Shown: positions 35,901-43,623 of the stretch, in pieces
Position numbering within the stretch: position 1 is the first letter of the stretch
Layout of the letters: every line of letters starts with the position of its first letter
Origin: Curtobacterium pusillum
GTDB lineage: Bacteria; Actinomycetota; Actinomycetes; Actinomycetales; Microbacteriaceae
Assembly (NCBI GenBank): GCA_002025645.1
Contig: CP018783.1
Span: 3,410,001 to 3,474,000 of the forward strand
Length of the DNA: 64,000 nucleotides
Direction: 5' to 3'
Notes under the pieces: model-generated
Seen by the model: only the letters and a program-made list of their open reading frames with translations
Databases searched by the model: none
Told to the model about the DNA's origin: nothing
Program-made: the position numbers and the translations under genes

Positions 35901-36147
35901 CGAGATCGACGGACGGGCCGAGGTGGTGGACTGGAAGACGGGCAAGGCGCCGACGGGCAGTGACGACCTGGCGAAGCGGCAGCTGCAGCTCGCGCTGTAC
36001 CGGGTGGCGTACGCCGAGTTCACCGGGCGGCCCCTCGACGAGGTCGACGCGGTGTTCTACTTCGTCGCCGACGACCTCGAGGTCCGTCCGACCGAACTGC
36101 TCGACCGTGCCGGGCTCGAGCAGGCGTGGCGCGACGCGATCGGCTGA
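32899..36147 (+). CDS. adnB: AdnB-type helicase-nuclease subunit
   Basis: A 1082-residue UvrD/Rep-like helicase with a C-terminal nuclease domain, the main motor of AdnAB. Motifs: QQRAVIESP, Walker A GAGSGKT (54-60), LTFTRKAAGEL, VLLDEYQDTS, DPHQSIYGFRG, IHGSKGLEWD and YVALTRAKHD. The nuclease motif is EVVDWKTGKAP near the C-terminus. The start GTG 32899 overlaps the adnA stop codon, so the two subunits are translationally coupled. The adnA-adnB order with nudC and a UvrD2-type helicase downstream matches the mycobacterial locus. Confidence 0.94.
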   Translation: MTGEQVLQPSDDVLVEAPRHDADTIADALGRPRPTAQQRAVIESPLTPALVVAGAGSGKTETMASRVVWLLANGMVRPDGILGLTFTRKAAGELSVRINDRIRALEDVGLLDAGDAFEAPTVSTYNAFANSVFRENALLVGRDGESQVLTEPSAWQLARRVVVAARDDRLAGLDRDVDTVTAAVVALAGAVSEHLVEPERLRRFAIEFAGVLELPGNNRGAPYKAITDAVAAIGALEPLVDLVEEFRRQKVDRGFVEFSDQIALALAAAESAPRVVTDLRQRYGVVLLDEYQDTSVVQTRFLARLFRGHPVMAVGDPHQSIYGFRGASAANLARFPRDFADDSAGGERPVTFALSTSWRNPVDVLAGANAVVAPLSEASEVDVERLEPRPGADAGTVHAVFPETLPEEAAAVARWFADRRAADPKGSMALLLRSRKDLAAFTGALGDHRVPYHVLGTGGLLQRPEIVDLVACLRVLHDPAAGNDLIRVLAGARWRIGAADIAALHALARWLFGRDHTQQRLDDDLTAAFRASVAAGEHGSIVDALDFVATAPDEHGALADISEIGRRRMRELGKQLAALRSRAGGDLVDFVTLVVQEMRLDIEVAAHEQGSGAFLDAFIDELAGFVTTDDRADLGAFLGWIDAAARRDDMGPRSEEPEAGTVQILTIHGSKGLEWDAVAVPRMVEGGLPARPQEGSSGWIGFGRLPYEFRGDADELPRLDWRGHDSQKDVTLAIDAYKEQVKARNEDEERRLTYVALTRAKHDLLVTGSFWAGGVRPTAPSRYLHDLVEAGVVDGAAVPEATEHEENPLGDAGATQSWPHVPFGHRAARVVAAADRVRNANPGASGRFAADIDLLLAERTANRSARHTVVVPHRVPASGFKDYLSAPDTVAERLRRPMPERPYRATRLGTLFHQWVEQRARSGGSLETLDAWDGELDLDPEDVVDAAAEPVVSDDDARRLADFQATFARSRWAGLTPIEVEREIHIPFLGHSVVCKLDAVYEIDGRAEVVDWKTGKAPTGSDDLAKRQLQLALYRVAYAEFTGRPLDEVDAVFYFVADDLEVRPTELLDRAGLEQAWRDAIG

Positions 36148-36191
36148 CGACGCGACCGGCTGTCGGCCGCGACCGGCGGGACGGAGCCGCA

Positions 36192-36203
36192 CCGTGCCTC
36201 CAG
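36192..36203. repeat. Solo core of the CTGGAGGC repeat after adnB
   Basis: CCGTGCCTCCAG, preceded by GCA as at 10419-10421 and 20589-20591, in the 91-base gap between the convergent adnB and phosphotransferase genes. No matching left arm is seen. Confidence 0.6.
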
Positions 36204-36238
36204 GCAGGCAGTCCGTCAGCGTGACGCGACGCGCGCGC

Positions 36239-37237
36239 TCAGCCGTGTCGACGTTCGGTCGACGACAGCAGCTGCTCGACCTCGCCGATCTCCATTGTCT
36301 CGGGGGAGACCGACTGCAGCGGCGCCGCACTCGGCGTCTGCACCGCGTCGACCAGCCGGTGCATCATCGCGACCGCGTCGTCGACGACCTCGGTGCTCTT
36401 CGCCTGCACGCCGTGCAGCAGCCACTGCGCCGTCTCGAGCTCGTGGTGGACCCGGGCGCGCTGCGCGAGCTGCCGGTCGCGACCGCCGCCGTTCGCCTCG
36501 TACGCGCTGAGGACGGTGTCGAACGCGTCCTTCCGGCCGGAGAGCACCCAGGCGAGGTCCTTCGCCGGGTCACCGAGCCGCAGCTCGCCCCAGTCGATGA
36601 CCCCGGAGACCGCGTCACCCTCGACCAGGATCGTCTCGGTGCCGAGCGAGCCGTGCACCACCGTCGGCGTGAACTGCCACAGCTGCTGGTCGCGCGCGGC
36701 ACCCTCCCACCGTTCCTTCAGCGCCGCGGGCACGAGCTTCGTGGCGACCGCCCGGTCCATCACGGAGACGGCGGAGCGGAGCACCTCGAACGGCGTGAGG
36801 GACGGCAGACCGGCGTCGGTGACGAAGCTCGTCGGCAGCTGGTGGATGGCCGCGACGGCACGGCCGACGCTCGTGGCGAGCTCTGGTCGCTTGACGAGCG
36901 CCTGCATGGTCGGGTGCGACCCCGGCAGGTAGGTGGTGACGATGGCACGGGTCGACCCGATCGGCGCCTGTCCGCGGTACTCGGCCACGGCGAACGGGAG
37001 GCGCGTGCGGATCCCGGCGCTCAGCGCGCGGATCGCGACGAGGTCGGCTGACTGCCGCGCCTCGGCACGCTGGTTGCGCGGACGGCGGATGGCCGTCTTG
37101 ACGCCGTCGGCGTCGCGGAGGACAGCCGACTCGTAGTCCCCGGACGCGGCCGAGCCGAGCGTGCGCGTGCCCGTGACGAGGAGGCCTGAGACGGCCGTCG
37201 TCGCCAACGCGGCTAGAGTGAACTGGGATCCCGCCAT
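36239..37237 (-). CDS. APH-fold phosphotransferase with degenerate catalytic loop
   Basis: A 332-residue protein with the aminoglycoside phosphotransferase/choline kinase fold. The catalytic loop, usually HGDLxxxN, reads HGSLGTET at 195-202, so the catalytic Asp is Ser and the Mg-binding Asn is Thr; the following metal Asp is kept in VIDWGELRLGDPAKDLAW. It is thus probably inactive as a kinase or works differently. Start ATG 37237 has TACCCT 7 bases upstream. It lies between adnB and nudC. Function unknown; not evidence of drug resistance. Confidence 0.75.
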   Translation of the reverse strand: MAGSQFTLAALATTAVSGLLVTGTRTLGSAASGDYESAVLRDADGVKTAIRRPRNQRAEARQSADLVAIRALSAGIRTRLPFAVAEYRGQAPIGSTRAIVTTYLPGSHPTMQALVKRPELATSVGRAVAAIHQLPTSFVTDAGLPSLTPFEVLRSAVSVMDRAVATKLVPAALKERWEGAARDQQLWQFTPTVVHGSLGTETILVEGDAVSGVIDWGELRLGDPAKDLAWVLSGRKDAFDTVLSAYEANGGGRDRQLAQRARVHHELETAQWLLHGVQAKSTEVVDDAVAMMHRLVDAVQTPSAAPLQSVSPETMEIGEVEQLLSSTERRHG

Positions 37238-37324
37238 GCCCCTCAGGGTAGGTCCGCAGCAGGTGGACGAGCGTGCGCCACGCTGGCCCCGTCCCGTACC
37301 GATCGACCCGAGGAGCCCCCTGCC

Positions 37325-38260
37325 GTGACCGTCGAGTTCGCCGCCCGGCTCCCCCTGTCCCGCAACGACCTCGACCGCGACGCCGAGTTCCGCACGACGC
37401 CCGACGTCGAACGCGTGCTGCGGGACGACCCGTCGACCCGGTACCTGCCCGTCCGCGGTTCGGAGATGCTCCGGAACGCCGACGGCACGTTGCGGTTCGT
37501 GACCGCGTCCGACGTCAGCGAGGGGACGGTCACGCTGTACCTCGGTCGTGCCGTGTCGGACGCTCCCGATGCGCCCGCCGGCACCCGGTTCGTGGCCGCC
37601 TTCGTCGACGCCGCCACCGCCGACGCGATCGAACCCGACGACGGCGCGTGGGAGAGCCTGCGCATGTTCGGCACCGAGCTCTCGCCGCGCGACCAGGGCC
37701 TCGCGGTCGAGGCCGTCGCGATGGCGAACTGGCACGCGGTGCACGGGTTCTCGCCCCGGACCGGTTCCGCGACCGACGTCGTCACCGGCGGCTGGGTGCG
37801 CCGCGACCCCGAGGGGCACGAGCACTTCCCGCGCACCGACGCCGCGATCATCGTCGGCGTGACCGACGCCGACGACCGCATCCTGCTCGGCTCGAACGCG
37901 GCGTGGGATTCGAACCGCTACTCCCTGCTCGCGGGCTTCGTCGAACCGGGGGAGTCCCTCGAGGACGCCGTCCGTCGCGAGGTCTGGGAGGAGTCCGGCG
38001 TCCGCGTCGAGGAGCCCGAGTACCTCGGCTCGCAGCCGTGGCCGTTCCCCGCGTCGCTCATGCTCGGGTTCCGCGCCCGGGCGGTGGACGGGGACCCGAC
38101 GACCGCGCGGCCCGACGGCGTGGAGATCCTCGACGTGCGCTGGTTCTCGCGGGACGAGATCCGGGAGCGTGCCGGCGACACCCTGCTGCTGCCGGGCAGG
38201 ACGTCGATCGCCCGCGCCATCATCGAGGAGTGGTACGGCGGGCCGCTGGACCTGCCGTGA
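37325..38260 (+). CDS. nudC: NAD(+)/NADH diphosphatase NudC
   Basis: A 311-residue Nudix hydrolase that cleaves NAD(H) and, in relatives, removes NAD caps from RNA. The Nudix box GX5EX7REUXEEXGU is complete at 204-226 (GFVEPGESLEDAVRREV begins it), and the NudC-specific SQPWPFPAS is at 236-244. The zinc ribbon of E. coli NudC is not present: its four Cys positions (region 138-165) hold no Cys. Start GTG 37325 follows GAGGAG at 9 bases. The stop overlaps the start of the helicase gene by 4 bases. Confidence 0.93.
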   Translation: MTVEFAARLPLSRNDLDRDAEFRTTPDVERVLRDDPSTRYLPVRGSEMLRNADGTLRFVTASDVSEGTVTLYLGRAVSDAPDAPAGTRFVAAFVDAATADAIEPDDGAWESLRMFGTELSPRDQGLAVEAVAMANWHAVHGFSPRTGSATDVVTGGWVRRDPEGHEHFPRTDAAIIVGVTDADDRILLGSNAAWDSNRYSLLAGFVEPGESLEDAVRREVWEESGVRVEEPEYLGSQPWPFPASLMLGFRARAVDGDPTTARPDGVEILDVRWFSRDEIRERAGDTLLLPGRTSIARAIIEEWYGGPLDLP

Positions 38261-40005
38261 GCGAAGTGGCCCCGGAGGTTCGCCCGCCGTCGCCGGACGA
38301 ACTCCTCGCCGCGCTCGACGCCGAACAGCGCACCGTCGCCCGGACCCTGCTCGGCCCGGTGGCGGTCCTGGCGGGTGCCGGCACCGGCAAGACCCGCGCG
38401 ATCACCCACCGCATCGCGTACGGCGTCGCGACGGGCACCTACGCGCCGAACCACGTCCTGGCGCTGACCTTCACCACGCGCGCCGCCGGAGAGTTGCGGT
38501 CGCGGCTGCGGTCGCTCGGCGCGGGCACCGTGCAGGCACGGACCTTCCACGCCGCGGCGATGGCGCAGCTCAGCTACTTCTGGCCGGACACCGTCGGCGG
38601 GCACGCCCCACGCATCGTCGAGTCGAAGGGACGGATGATCGCGCACGCGGCCGACACGGTCGGGCTGCGCGTCGACACCCCGACGCTCCGCGACCTGGCG
38701 GGCGAGCTCGAGTGGCGCAAGGTCCAGATGCTCTCCTACGACGAGTACGAGGCAGCGGCGGCCGACCGGGTGATGCCGCGGGACACCTCGCCGCGCCGGG
38801 TCCTGGACCTCATGCGCGCCTACGAGCAGCTGAAGGACGACCGCCGGCAGCTCGACTTCGAGGACGTCCTGCTCGCCACCCTCGGGATGGTGGAGTCGGA
38901 GCCGCGGGTGGCCTCGTACGTCCGACAGCAGTACCGGTTCTTCGTCGTCGACGAGTACCAGGACGTCTCGCCGGTGCAGCACGACCTGCTCCGGGCCTGG
39001 CTCGGCGGCCGCGACGACCTGTGCGTCGTCGGTGACGCCAGCCAGACCATCTACTCGTTCGCGGGAGCCTCGAGTCGGTACCTGCTCGGCTTCGGGTCGG
39101 AGTTCCCGCGCGGGTCCGTACTGCGCCTCGAACGGAACTACCGGTCGACGCGGGAGGTCGTGCACGCCGCGAACTCCCTGATGCGCGGGCAACCCGGTGC
39201 GCTCGACCTCGTCGCGCAGACCACGGAGCCGGGTCCGGAGCCCGAGGTGCTGGCTTGCGTGCACGACGGTGACGAAGCCCAGACGGTGGCGCGCACCATC
39301 GCGTCCCTGGTCGCCGACCCGGCCTCACCCGCGTCGTACGGGGACGTCGCGGTGCTGTACCGCGTCGGTGCCCAGGCCGCGGCGATCGAGTCGGCGCTCG
39401 GCCGAGCCGGCATCCCGTACCGTGTCCAGGGCGGCACCCGGTTCTTCGACCGGCCCGAGGTGAAGCTCGCGGTGCACCACATGCGCGGCGAGGCCGTCCG
39501 GCAGACCGACGACGAACTCACCCGGCGGGTCGGCCTCGTGCTGCAGGTCAGCGGGTGGACGCCGACGCCGCCCGAGGGCACCGGCGCGGTGCGGGACCAG
39601 TGGGACGCGCTCCAGGCGATCATGGGCCTCGCCGAGGACGCCCCCGCTGGTACGACCATGCAGCAGTTCACCCAGGACCTCGTCGACCGCGCGGCGACGC
39701 ACCACGAACCCGAGCTCGACGCCGTCACCCTCGCCACGCTGCACTCGTCGAAGGGCCTCGAGTGGCCGCACGTCGTGGTCATCGGTGCCGCCGAGGGGCT
39801 GCTGCCGATCTCGCACGCGACGACCGACGCCGAGGTCGACGAGGAACGCCGGCTGTTCTACGTCGGCCTGACCCGGGCCCGTCGTTCGGTGACGATCACG
39901 TGGTCCGGACAGGGTTCCACGCGTGGGGGAGCCCGGGTGGCGAGTCGCTTCCTGGCAGCGCTCGGCACGCGCACCGCGGATGGAGCCGCACCGGCTGACG
40001 GCTGA
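38257..40005 (+). CDS. UvrD2-like ATP-dependent DNA helicase, short form
   Basis: A 582-residue SF1A helicase with Walker A GAGTGKT (40-46), LTFTTRAAGEL, VVDEYQDVSP, DASQTIYSFAGA, LHSSKGLEWPHV and YVGLTRARRSV. Mycobacterial UvrD2, which occupies the same place after nudC, has an extra C-terminal HRDC and Cys-rich domain; this protein stops 40 residues after motif VI and lacks both. The region between motifs IV and V is also short. Start GTG 38257 overlaps the nudC stop (GTGA). Its last 110 bases overlap the convergent ThiF-like gene. Confidence 0.9.
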   Translation: MSEVAPEVRPPSPDELLAALDAEQRTVARTLLGPVAVLAGAGTGKTRAITHRIAYGVATGTYAPNHVLALTFTTRAAGELRSRLRSLGAGTVQARTFHAAAMAQLSYFWPDTVGGHAPRIVESKGRMIAHAADTVGLRVDTPTLRDLAGELEWRKVQMLSYDEYEAAAADRVMPRDTSPRRVLDLMRAYEQLKDDRRQLDFEDVLLATLGMVESEPRVASYVRQQYRFFVVDEYQDVSPVQHDLLRAWLGGRDDLCVVGDASQTIYSFAGASSRYLLGFGSEFPRGSVLRLERNYRSTREVVHAANSLMRGQPGALDLVAQTTEPGPEPEVLACVHDGDEAQTVARTIASLVADPASPASYGDVAVLYRVGAQAAAIESALGRAGIPYRVQGGTRFFDRPEVKLAVHHMRGEAVRQTDDELTRRVGLVLQVSGWTPTPPEGTGAVRDQWDALQAIMGLAEDAPAGTTMQQFTQDLVDRAATHHEPELDAVTLATLHSSKGLEWPHVVVIGAAEGLLPISHATTDAEVDEERRLFYVGLTRARRSVTITWSGQGSTRGGARVASRFLAALGTRTADGAAPADG

Positions 40006-40753
40006 CCGACAGGTCGTCGCGGTCGAACACCAACTGCTCGAGCCCCGGCTTCTGCGTGACGAGCGGCAACCGCTCGAGCAGCATCCGGATCGTGGCCGCC
40101 GCCACCGCCGCGGTCCGGTACGGGGACAGCGGTGGCGCCGGACGACCCCACACCTGCGCCGCGATCGCCGGCCACGACGGGTCGTCGTCGGCGTGGGCGT
40201 ACTCGACGCACTGGAGGCACGGGCCGGCACCCGGGACGACGAACGGTCCGACCCGCACCCGGCCGTCACCCACCACGACCGACAGGTGCGGAACGCCACG
40301 TCGGGTCCACGCGGCACGGAGCGCCGGGTCCACCACGTGGTCGGCGACCACGACCGCCAGACGCGGATCCTGCTCCGGGACGACGACCGGGCCGCCGCGG
40401 GGCGCCGACGTGCGGGCGACGGTGACACCCTCGCCCGCGAGCAGGTCGGCGACCGTGTCCGCCAACGGACCGGCGCCGTGCACCTCGACGCGGGACAGCG
40501 GCTCGGGCAGCACGTCGACGACTGCGGGGGACGCCGCCCCGAGCACCCGTGCGGCGACGTCCGGCGCGCACCCGGTCGCCGCGGCCAGGCCGGACAGTGC
40601 CTCGCGCCCCGTCTCACGACGGAGCGCGCACAGGAACCGTTCCTCGCCCGTGGTCGGGACGGCGACCACGGCGCGCGGCGGATCGACCCCGAGCTGGACC
40701 GTCGTCGGGTCGCGCCAGACGAACTCGAGCGCCGGATCGATGCGGATGCCCAT
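39896..40753 (-). CDS. ThiF/TOMM-cyclodehydratase-like zinc protein
   Basis: A 285-residue protein with an N-terminal winged-helix-like part and a degenerate Rossmann segment (SRVEVHGAGPLADTVADLLAGEGVTV), then two Cys pairs, GPCLQC and HPRCAC, as in the zinc site of E1-like proteins. The E1 nucleotide loop is incomplete. Relatives are annotated as TOMM leader-binding or bacteriocin cyclodehydratase-like, but no precursor peptide or partner enzyme is seen here, and the place between uvrD2 and DUF2342 matches Rv3196. Start ATG 40753 is followed by the conserved-looking MGIRIDP. Function unknown. Confidence 0.7.
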   Translation of the reverse strand: MGIRIDPALEFVWRDPTTVQLGVDPPRAVVAVPTTGEERFLCALRRETGREALSGLAAATGCAPDVAARVLGAASPAVVDVLPEPLSRVEVHGAGPLADTVADLLAGEGVTVARTSAPRGGPVVVPEQDPRLAVVVADHVVDPALRAAWTRRGVPHLSVVVGDGRVRVGPFVVPGAGPCLQCVEYAHADDDPSWPAIAAQVWGRPAPPLSPYRTAAVAAATIRMLLERLPLVTQKPGLEQLVFDRDDLSVSRQPVRLHPRCACRALPGSDSPPGLPHAWNPVRTT

Positions 40754-40812
40754 GCCCCCACGCTGGCGGACGGCGCCGCGGCGTGGGGAAGGGGTCCCGG
40801 ATCTGTGGAGAA

Positions 40813-42219
40813 CTACTTCGGCGTGTCGCCGCCGTCGGCGTCGCCCTTGTCGGCGTCGCCCTCGTCGACGTTCCCGGACTCGTCCTCTCGCGGCCGGTCG
40901 CCCGTCGCGTCGTTGAGGAGGTCCTCGAGCGCCTTGTCGAACTCGTCGTCCTCGGCGGACTGCCCAGGGTTCTTGAGCCGCGCGACGAAGGCGTCCGGCG
41001 CGTCGATGTCGTCCGAGGTCGGGACCGCGTCGAAGTGCGACCAGAGCGCGTCGCGCTGCTCGGTGCCGAGCTCGTCGGTCACCCGCTGCCACATCGCGGC
41101 AGCCTCGCGGAGACGACGGGGGCGGAGTTCGAGACCGACGAGCGTGGCGAAGGCCGACTCCGCCGGGCCGCCGGCAGCACGACGGCGCCGGACCATCTCA
41201 GCGATCGCGCCGGACTTCGGCAGGCGTTCGGTCGCCGCCGCGGTCACGGTGTCGACCCAGCCCTCGACGAGCGCGAGCATGGTCTCGAGGCGCGCGAGCG
41301 CTGCCTCTTGTTCCTCGGTCCGCGGTGGGATGAGCGCGCCGGACGCGAGCGCGTCGCGGAGCTGCTCCTGGTTCGTCGGGTCGATCTCGGACGCGAGCTC
41401 CTCGACGCGGTCGAACGGGATGTGGATGCCCCGCGCGTAGTCGGTGATCGACGAGATGATGTGCAGCCGGAGCCAGCGCGCGGAGCGGAACAGCCGGGCG
41501 TGCGCGAGCTCTCGGACCGCCAGGTAGATGCGGACCTCGTCCTCGGGGACGTCGAGGCCCTCGGCGAACTCGGCCACGTTCTGCGGCAGGAGCGCGGCGA
41601 CCTGCTCGTCGAGGAGCGGCACACCGACGTCGCCGCCGGACACGACCTCCTTCGAGAGCTGACCGACGACCTGGCCGAGCTGGATCGCGAACAGCGCGCC
41701 ACCGACGCCCCGCATCGCCTTGGAGACGTCGCCGAGCATCGCCTTGAGCTGCTCCGGCGCCCGCTGCTCGATCGCCTCGGTCAGGGCGTTCGAGATGCTC
41801 AGCGCCACGGGTTCGGCGATCTGGGCCCACACCGGGGTGGTCGCCTTCGCCCACTGCTCACGCGTGTACAGGCTCGGGGTCGCGGTGAGTTCGGCGACGG
41901 TGGTGGCCTCGTCCAGCCAGAGCGCGGCGACCTGGAACGCCTGGTCCGCTGCCTGCGAGGTCGCGGGGTCGACCGGGTGCCCGCCCTCCCGCGCGATGGC
42001 CGTGGCCCGCTCCGAGGCGACCGAGAAGTCGATGCCGTCCCCGCCCGACTGCGCGGCTCGCTGCAGCTGGCTCATCAGGTTCGCCACGAAGGCCGGGTCG
42101 TTCGGCAGGCCGGCGGCACCGGCGAGCTGCGACGGGTCGATCTGGCCCTCGCCGGACAGGAGCTTGCGGAGCATCTCCTGGAAGTCGTCGTCCGGCCCCG
42201 GCTGCGGTTCATCAGGCAT
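40813..42219 (-). CDS. Zinc-dependent metalloprotease-like DUF2342 protein
   Basis: A 468-residue protein of the DUF2342/zincin_2 family (mycobacterial relative Rv3195). The conserved middle holds QVVGQLSKEVVSGGDVGVPLL and the helix AVRELAHARLFRSARWLRLHI, which takes the place of a zincin active-site helix but has no HExxH. The last 50 residues are acidic repeats of Asp, Gly and Lys (EGDADKGDADGGD). Start ATG 42219 has TAGCGT 7 bases upstream. It is divergent from the PDZ-S16 gene. Confidence 0.83.
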   Translation of the reverse strand: MPDEPQPGPDDDFQEMLRKLLSGEGQIDPSQLAGAAGLPNDPAFVANLMSQLQRAAQSGGDGIDFSVASERATAIAREGGHPVDPATSQAADQAFQVAALWLDEATTVAELTATPSLYTREQWAKATTPVWAQIAEPVALSISNALTEAIEQRAPEQLKAMLGDVSKAMRGVGGALFAIQLGQVVGQLSKEVVSGGDVGVPLLDEQVAALLPQNVAEFAEGLDVPEDEVRIYLAVRELAHARLFRSARWLRLHIISSITDYARGIHIPFDRVEELASEIDPTNQEQLRDALASGALIPPRTEEQEAALARLETMLALVEGWVDTVTAAATERLPKSGAIAEMVRRRRAAGGPAESAFATLVGLELRPRRLREAAAMWQRVTDELGTEQRDALWSHFDAVPTSDDIDAPDAFVARLKNPGQSAEDDEFDKALEDLLNDATGDRPREDESGNVDEGDADKGDADGGDTPK

Positions 42220-42325
42220 GACGACTACGCTAATCGCTGCTCACGGGGCCGCACCTGGGACGCCCCCGTGGGAACGCCCGAACCGCTGCGCCGAGGGCGA
42301 ACAGCCCGCCCTGGAAGGACGTTGT

Positions 42326-43435
42326 GTGACCCTCTTCGCCGCCGAGCCCCGTCGTCGTTCCCGATCCCGGACCGTCGGGTGGGCGTTCGTGATCGGGGCC
42401 GTGGTCCTCGGGCTGCTCGCGACCTTCCTGCCGAGCCCGTACCTCATCGAGGTACCCGGACCCGTGTACAACACGATCGGGACGCAGAAGCAGGGCACGG
42501 GCAAGGACGCGAAGGACGTCAAGCTCATCCAGGTCGACGGACACCCGACCTACCCGACTGCAGGCGCGCTCGACATGCTCACCGTGGGGATCCAGGGCGA
42601 CGCCACCAACCGGCCGTCCTGGACCAGCGTCATCCGCGCGCTGTTCACCAGGTCCGAGGCGGTGATCCCGGCGTCCGCGATCTACCCGGAGGGCGTGACC
42701 ACCGACCAGGTGAACCAGCAGGACACCGCGGACATGCAGGCCTCGCAGCAGTCCGCGGTCGCCGCCGCCCTCATCCAGCAGGGCTACGAACTGCCCACCG
42801 ACCTCGAGGTCGGCACCGTCCAGAAGGACTCCGCCGCGGACGGCGTCATCGAGAAGGGCGACGTCATCCGCTCGTTCGACGGGACCTCCCTCACCGAGAA
42901 CGCGGACGCCACATCGCTCCGGGAGCTCGTCGCGAAGCACGGCACGTCCGATCCGGCGAAGGTCGTCATCGAACGCGACGGCACTGAGAAGACCGTGGAA
43001 CTCACGCCGCGGAACGAGCAGGGAACGGCCCTCATCGGCGTCGGCGTCACCGAGCAGTACGACTTCCCGTTCCGCGTCTCCATCAAGCTCCAGGACGTCG
43101 GCGGCCCCTCGGCCGGCATGATGTTCGCCCTCGGGATCATCGACGAGATCACGCCGGGCAAGCTCAACGGCGGCAAGCACGTCGCGGGCACCGGCACCAT
43201 CACGGCCGACGGCGAGGTCGGTGCGATCGGCGGCATCCGGCAGAAGATGTACGGCGCCAAGGACGCCGGCGCGACCGTCTTCCTCGCACCGGCCGACAAC
43301 TGCGACGAGGTCGTCGGTCACGTGCCGTCCGGACTCGACGTCTACAAGGTGGGCACCCTCGACCAGGCGGTCACGGACCTCCAGACCATCGCCTCCGGGA
43401 AGAGCACCGCGAAGCTCGCGCGGTGCACGTCGTAG
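42326..43435 (+). CDS. PDZ and Lon-like S16 protease, membrane anchored
   Basis: A 369-residue protein with an N-terminal membrane helix (about 17-36), a PDZ domain (about 155-230) and a Lon-type S16 protease domain with the catalytic dyad Ser262 in GGPSAGMMFALG and Lys307 in IRQKMYGAKDAGA. It should cleave proteins at the outer face of the membrane. The mycobacterial relative is Rv3194c. Start GTG 42326 follows GGAAGGA at 7 bases. UPF0182 follows 188 bases downstream on the same strand. Confidence 0.9.
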   Translation: MTLFAAEPRRRSRSRTVGWAFVIGAVVLGLLATFLPSPYLIEVPGPVYNTIGTQKQGTGKDAKDVKLIQVDGHPTYPTAGALDMLTVGIQGDATNRPSWTSVIRALFTRSEAVIPASAIYPEGVTTDQVNQQDTADMQASQQSAVAAALIQQGYELPTDLEVGTVQKDSAADGVIEKGDVIRSFDGTSLTENADATSLRELVAKHGTSDPAKVVIERDGTEKTVELTPRNEQGTALIGVGVTEQYDFPFRVSIKLQDVGGPSAGMMFALGIIDEITPGKLNGGKHVAGTGTITADGEVGAIGGIRQKMYGAKDAGATVFLAPADNCDEVVGHVPSGLDVYKVGTLDQAVTDLQTIASGKSTAKLARCTS

Positions 43436-43453
43436 GGCCGGCCACGCGCTCCA

Positions 43454-43475
43454 CGCGACGTCCGCGGACGTCGCG
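43454..43475. repeat. 22-base perfect palindrome
   Basis: CGCGACGTCCG followed directly by its reverse complement (11+11, no loop), 18 bases after the S16 stop codon. The lack of a loop is unlike a terminator and more like a protein-binding site. Confidence 0.7.
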
Positions 43476-43477
43476 AT

Positions 43478-43506
43478 CCGTGCCTCCAGGCAGTCGTCCT
43501 GGAGGC
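43478..43506. repeat. Reversed CTGGAGGC inverted repeat
   Basis: GCCTCCAGG (43482-43490) pairs with CCTGGAGGC (43498-43506) around a 7-base loop. The arms are in the opposite order to the other copies. It contains the core CCGTGCCTCCAG at 43478-43489. Confidence 0.75.
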
Positions 43507-43557
43507 GCGACGCGCCTTCCTGAGTCTCCGTACAGTTTCAGACGTGCTCGGGCCACA

Positions 43558-43563
43558 TAGGAT
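43558..43563 (+). promoter_or_regulatory. Putative -10 box of the UPF0182 gene
   Basis: TAGGAT, with a weak GTTTCA 17 bases upstream (43535-43540). The start codon is 60 bases downstream, after GGAG. Confidence 0.45.
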
Positions 43564-43623
43564 CGATGCACTGACGGCCCGCCGCGCCGGGCCCGCCGGT
43601 TCGACACGTCTGGAGCACATCAA

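Noticed and set aside
36239..37237. Phosphotransferase as an aminoglycoside resistance gene
   Set aside because: Catalytic HGD...N is missing and the locus is a conserved repair/NAD region, not a resistance cassette.
39896..40753. ThiF-like gene as part of a ribosomal peptide (TOMM) cluster
   Set aside because: No YcaO, dehydrogenase or precursor peptide in the window; the surroundings are housekeeping genes.
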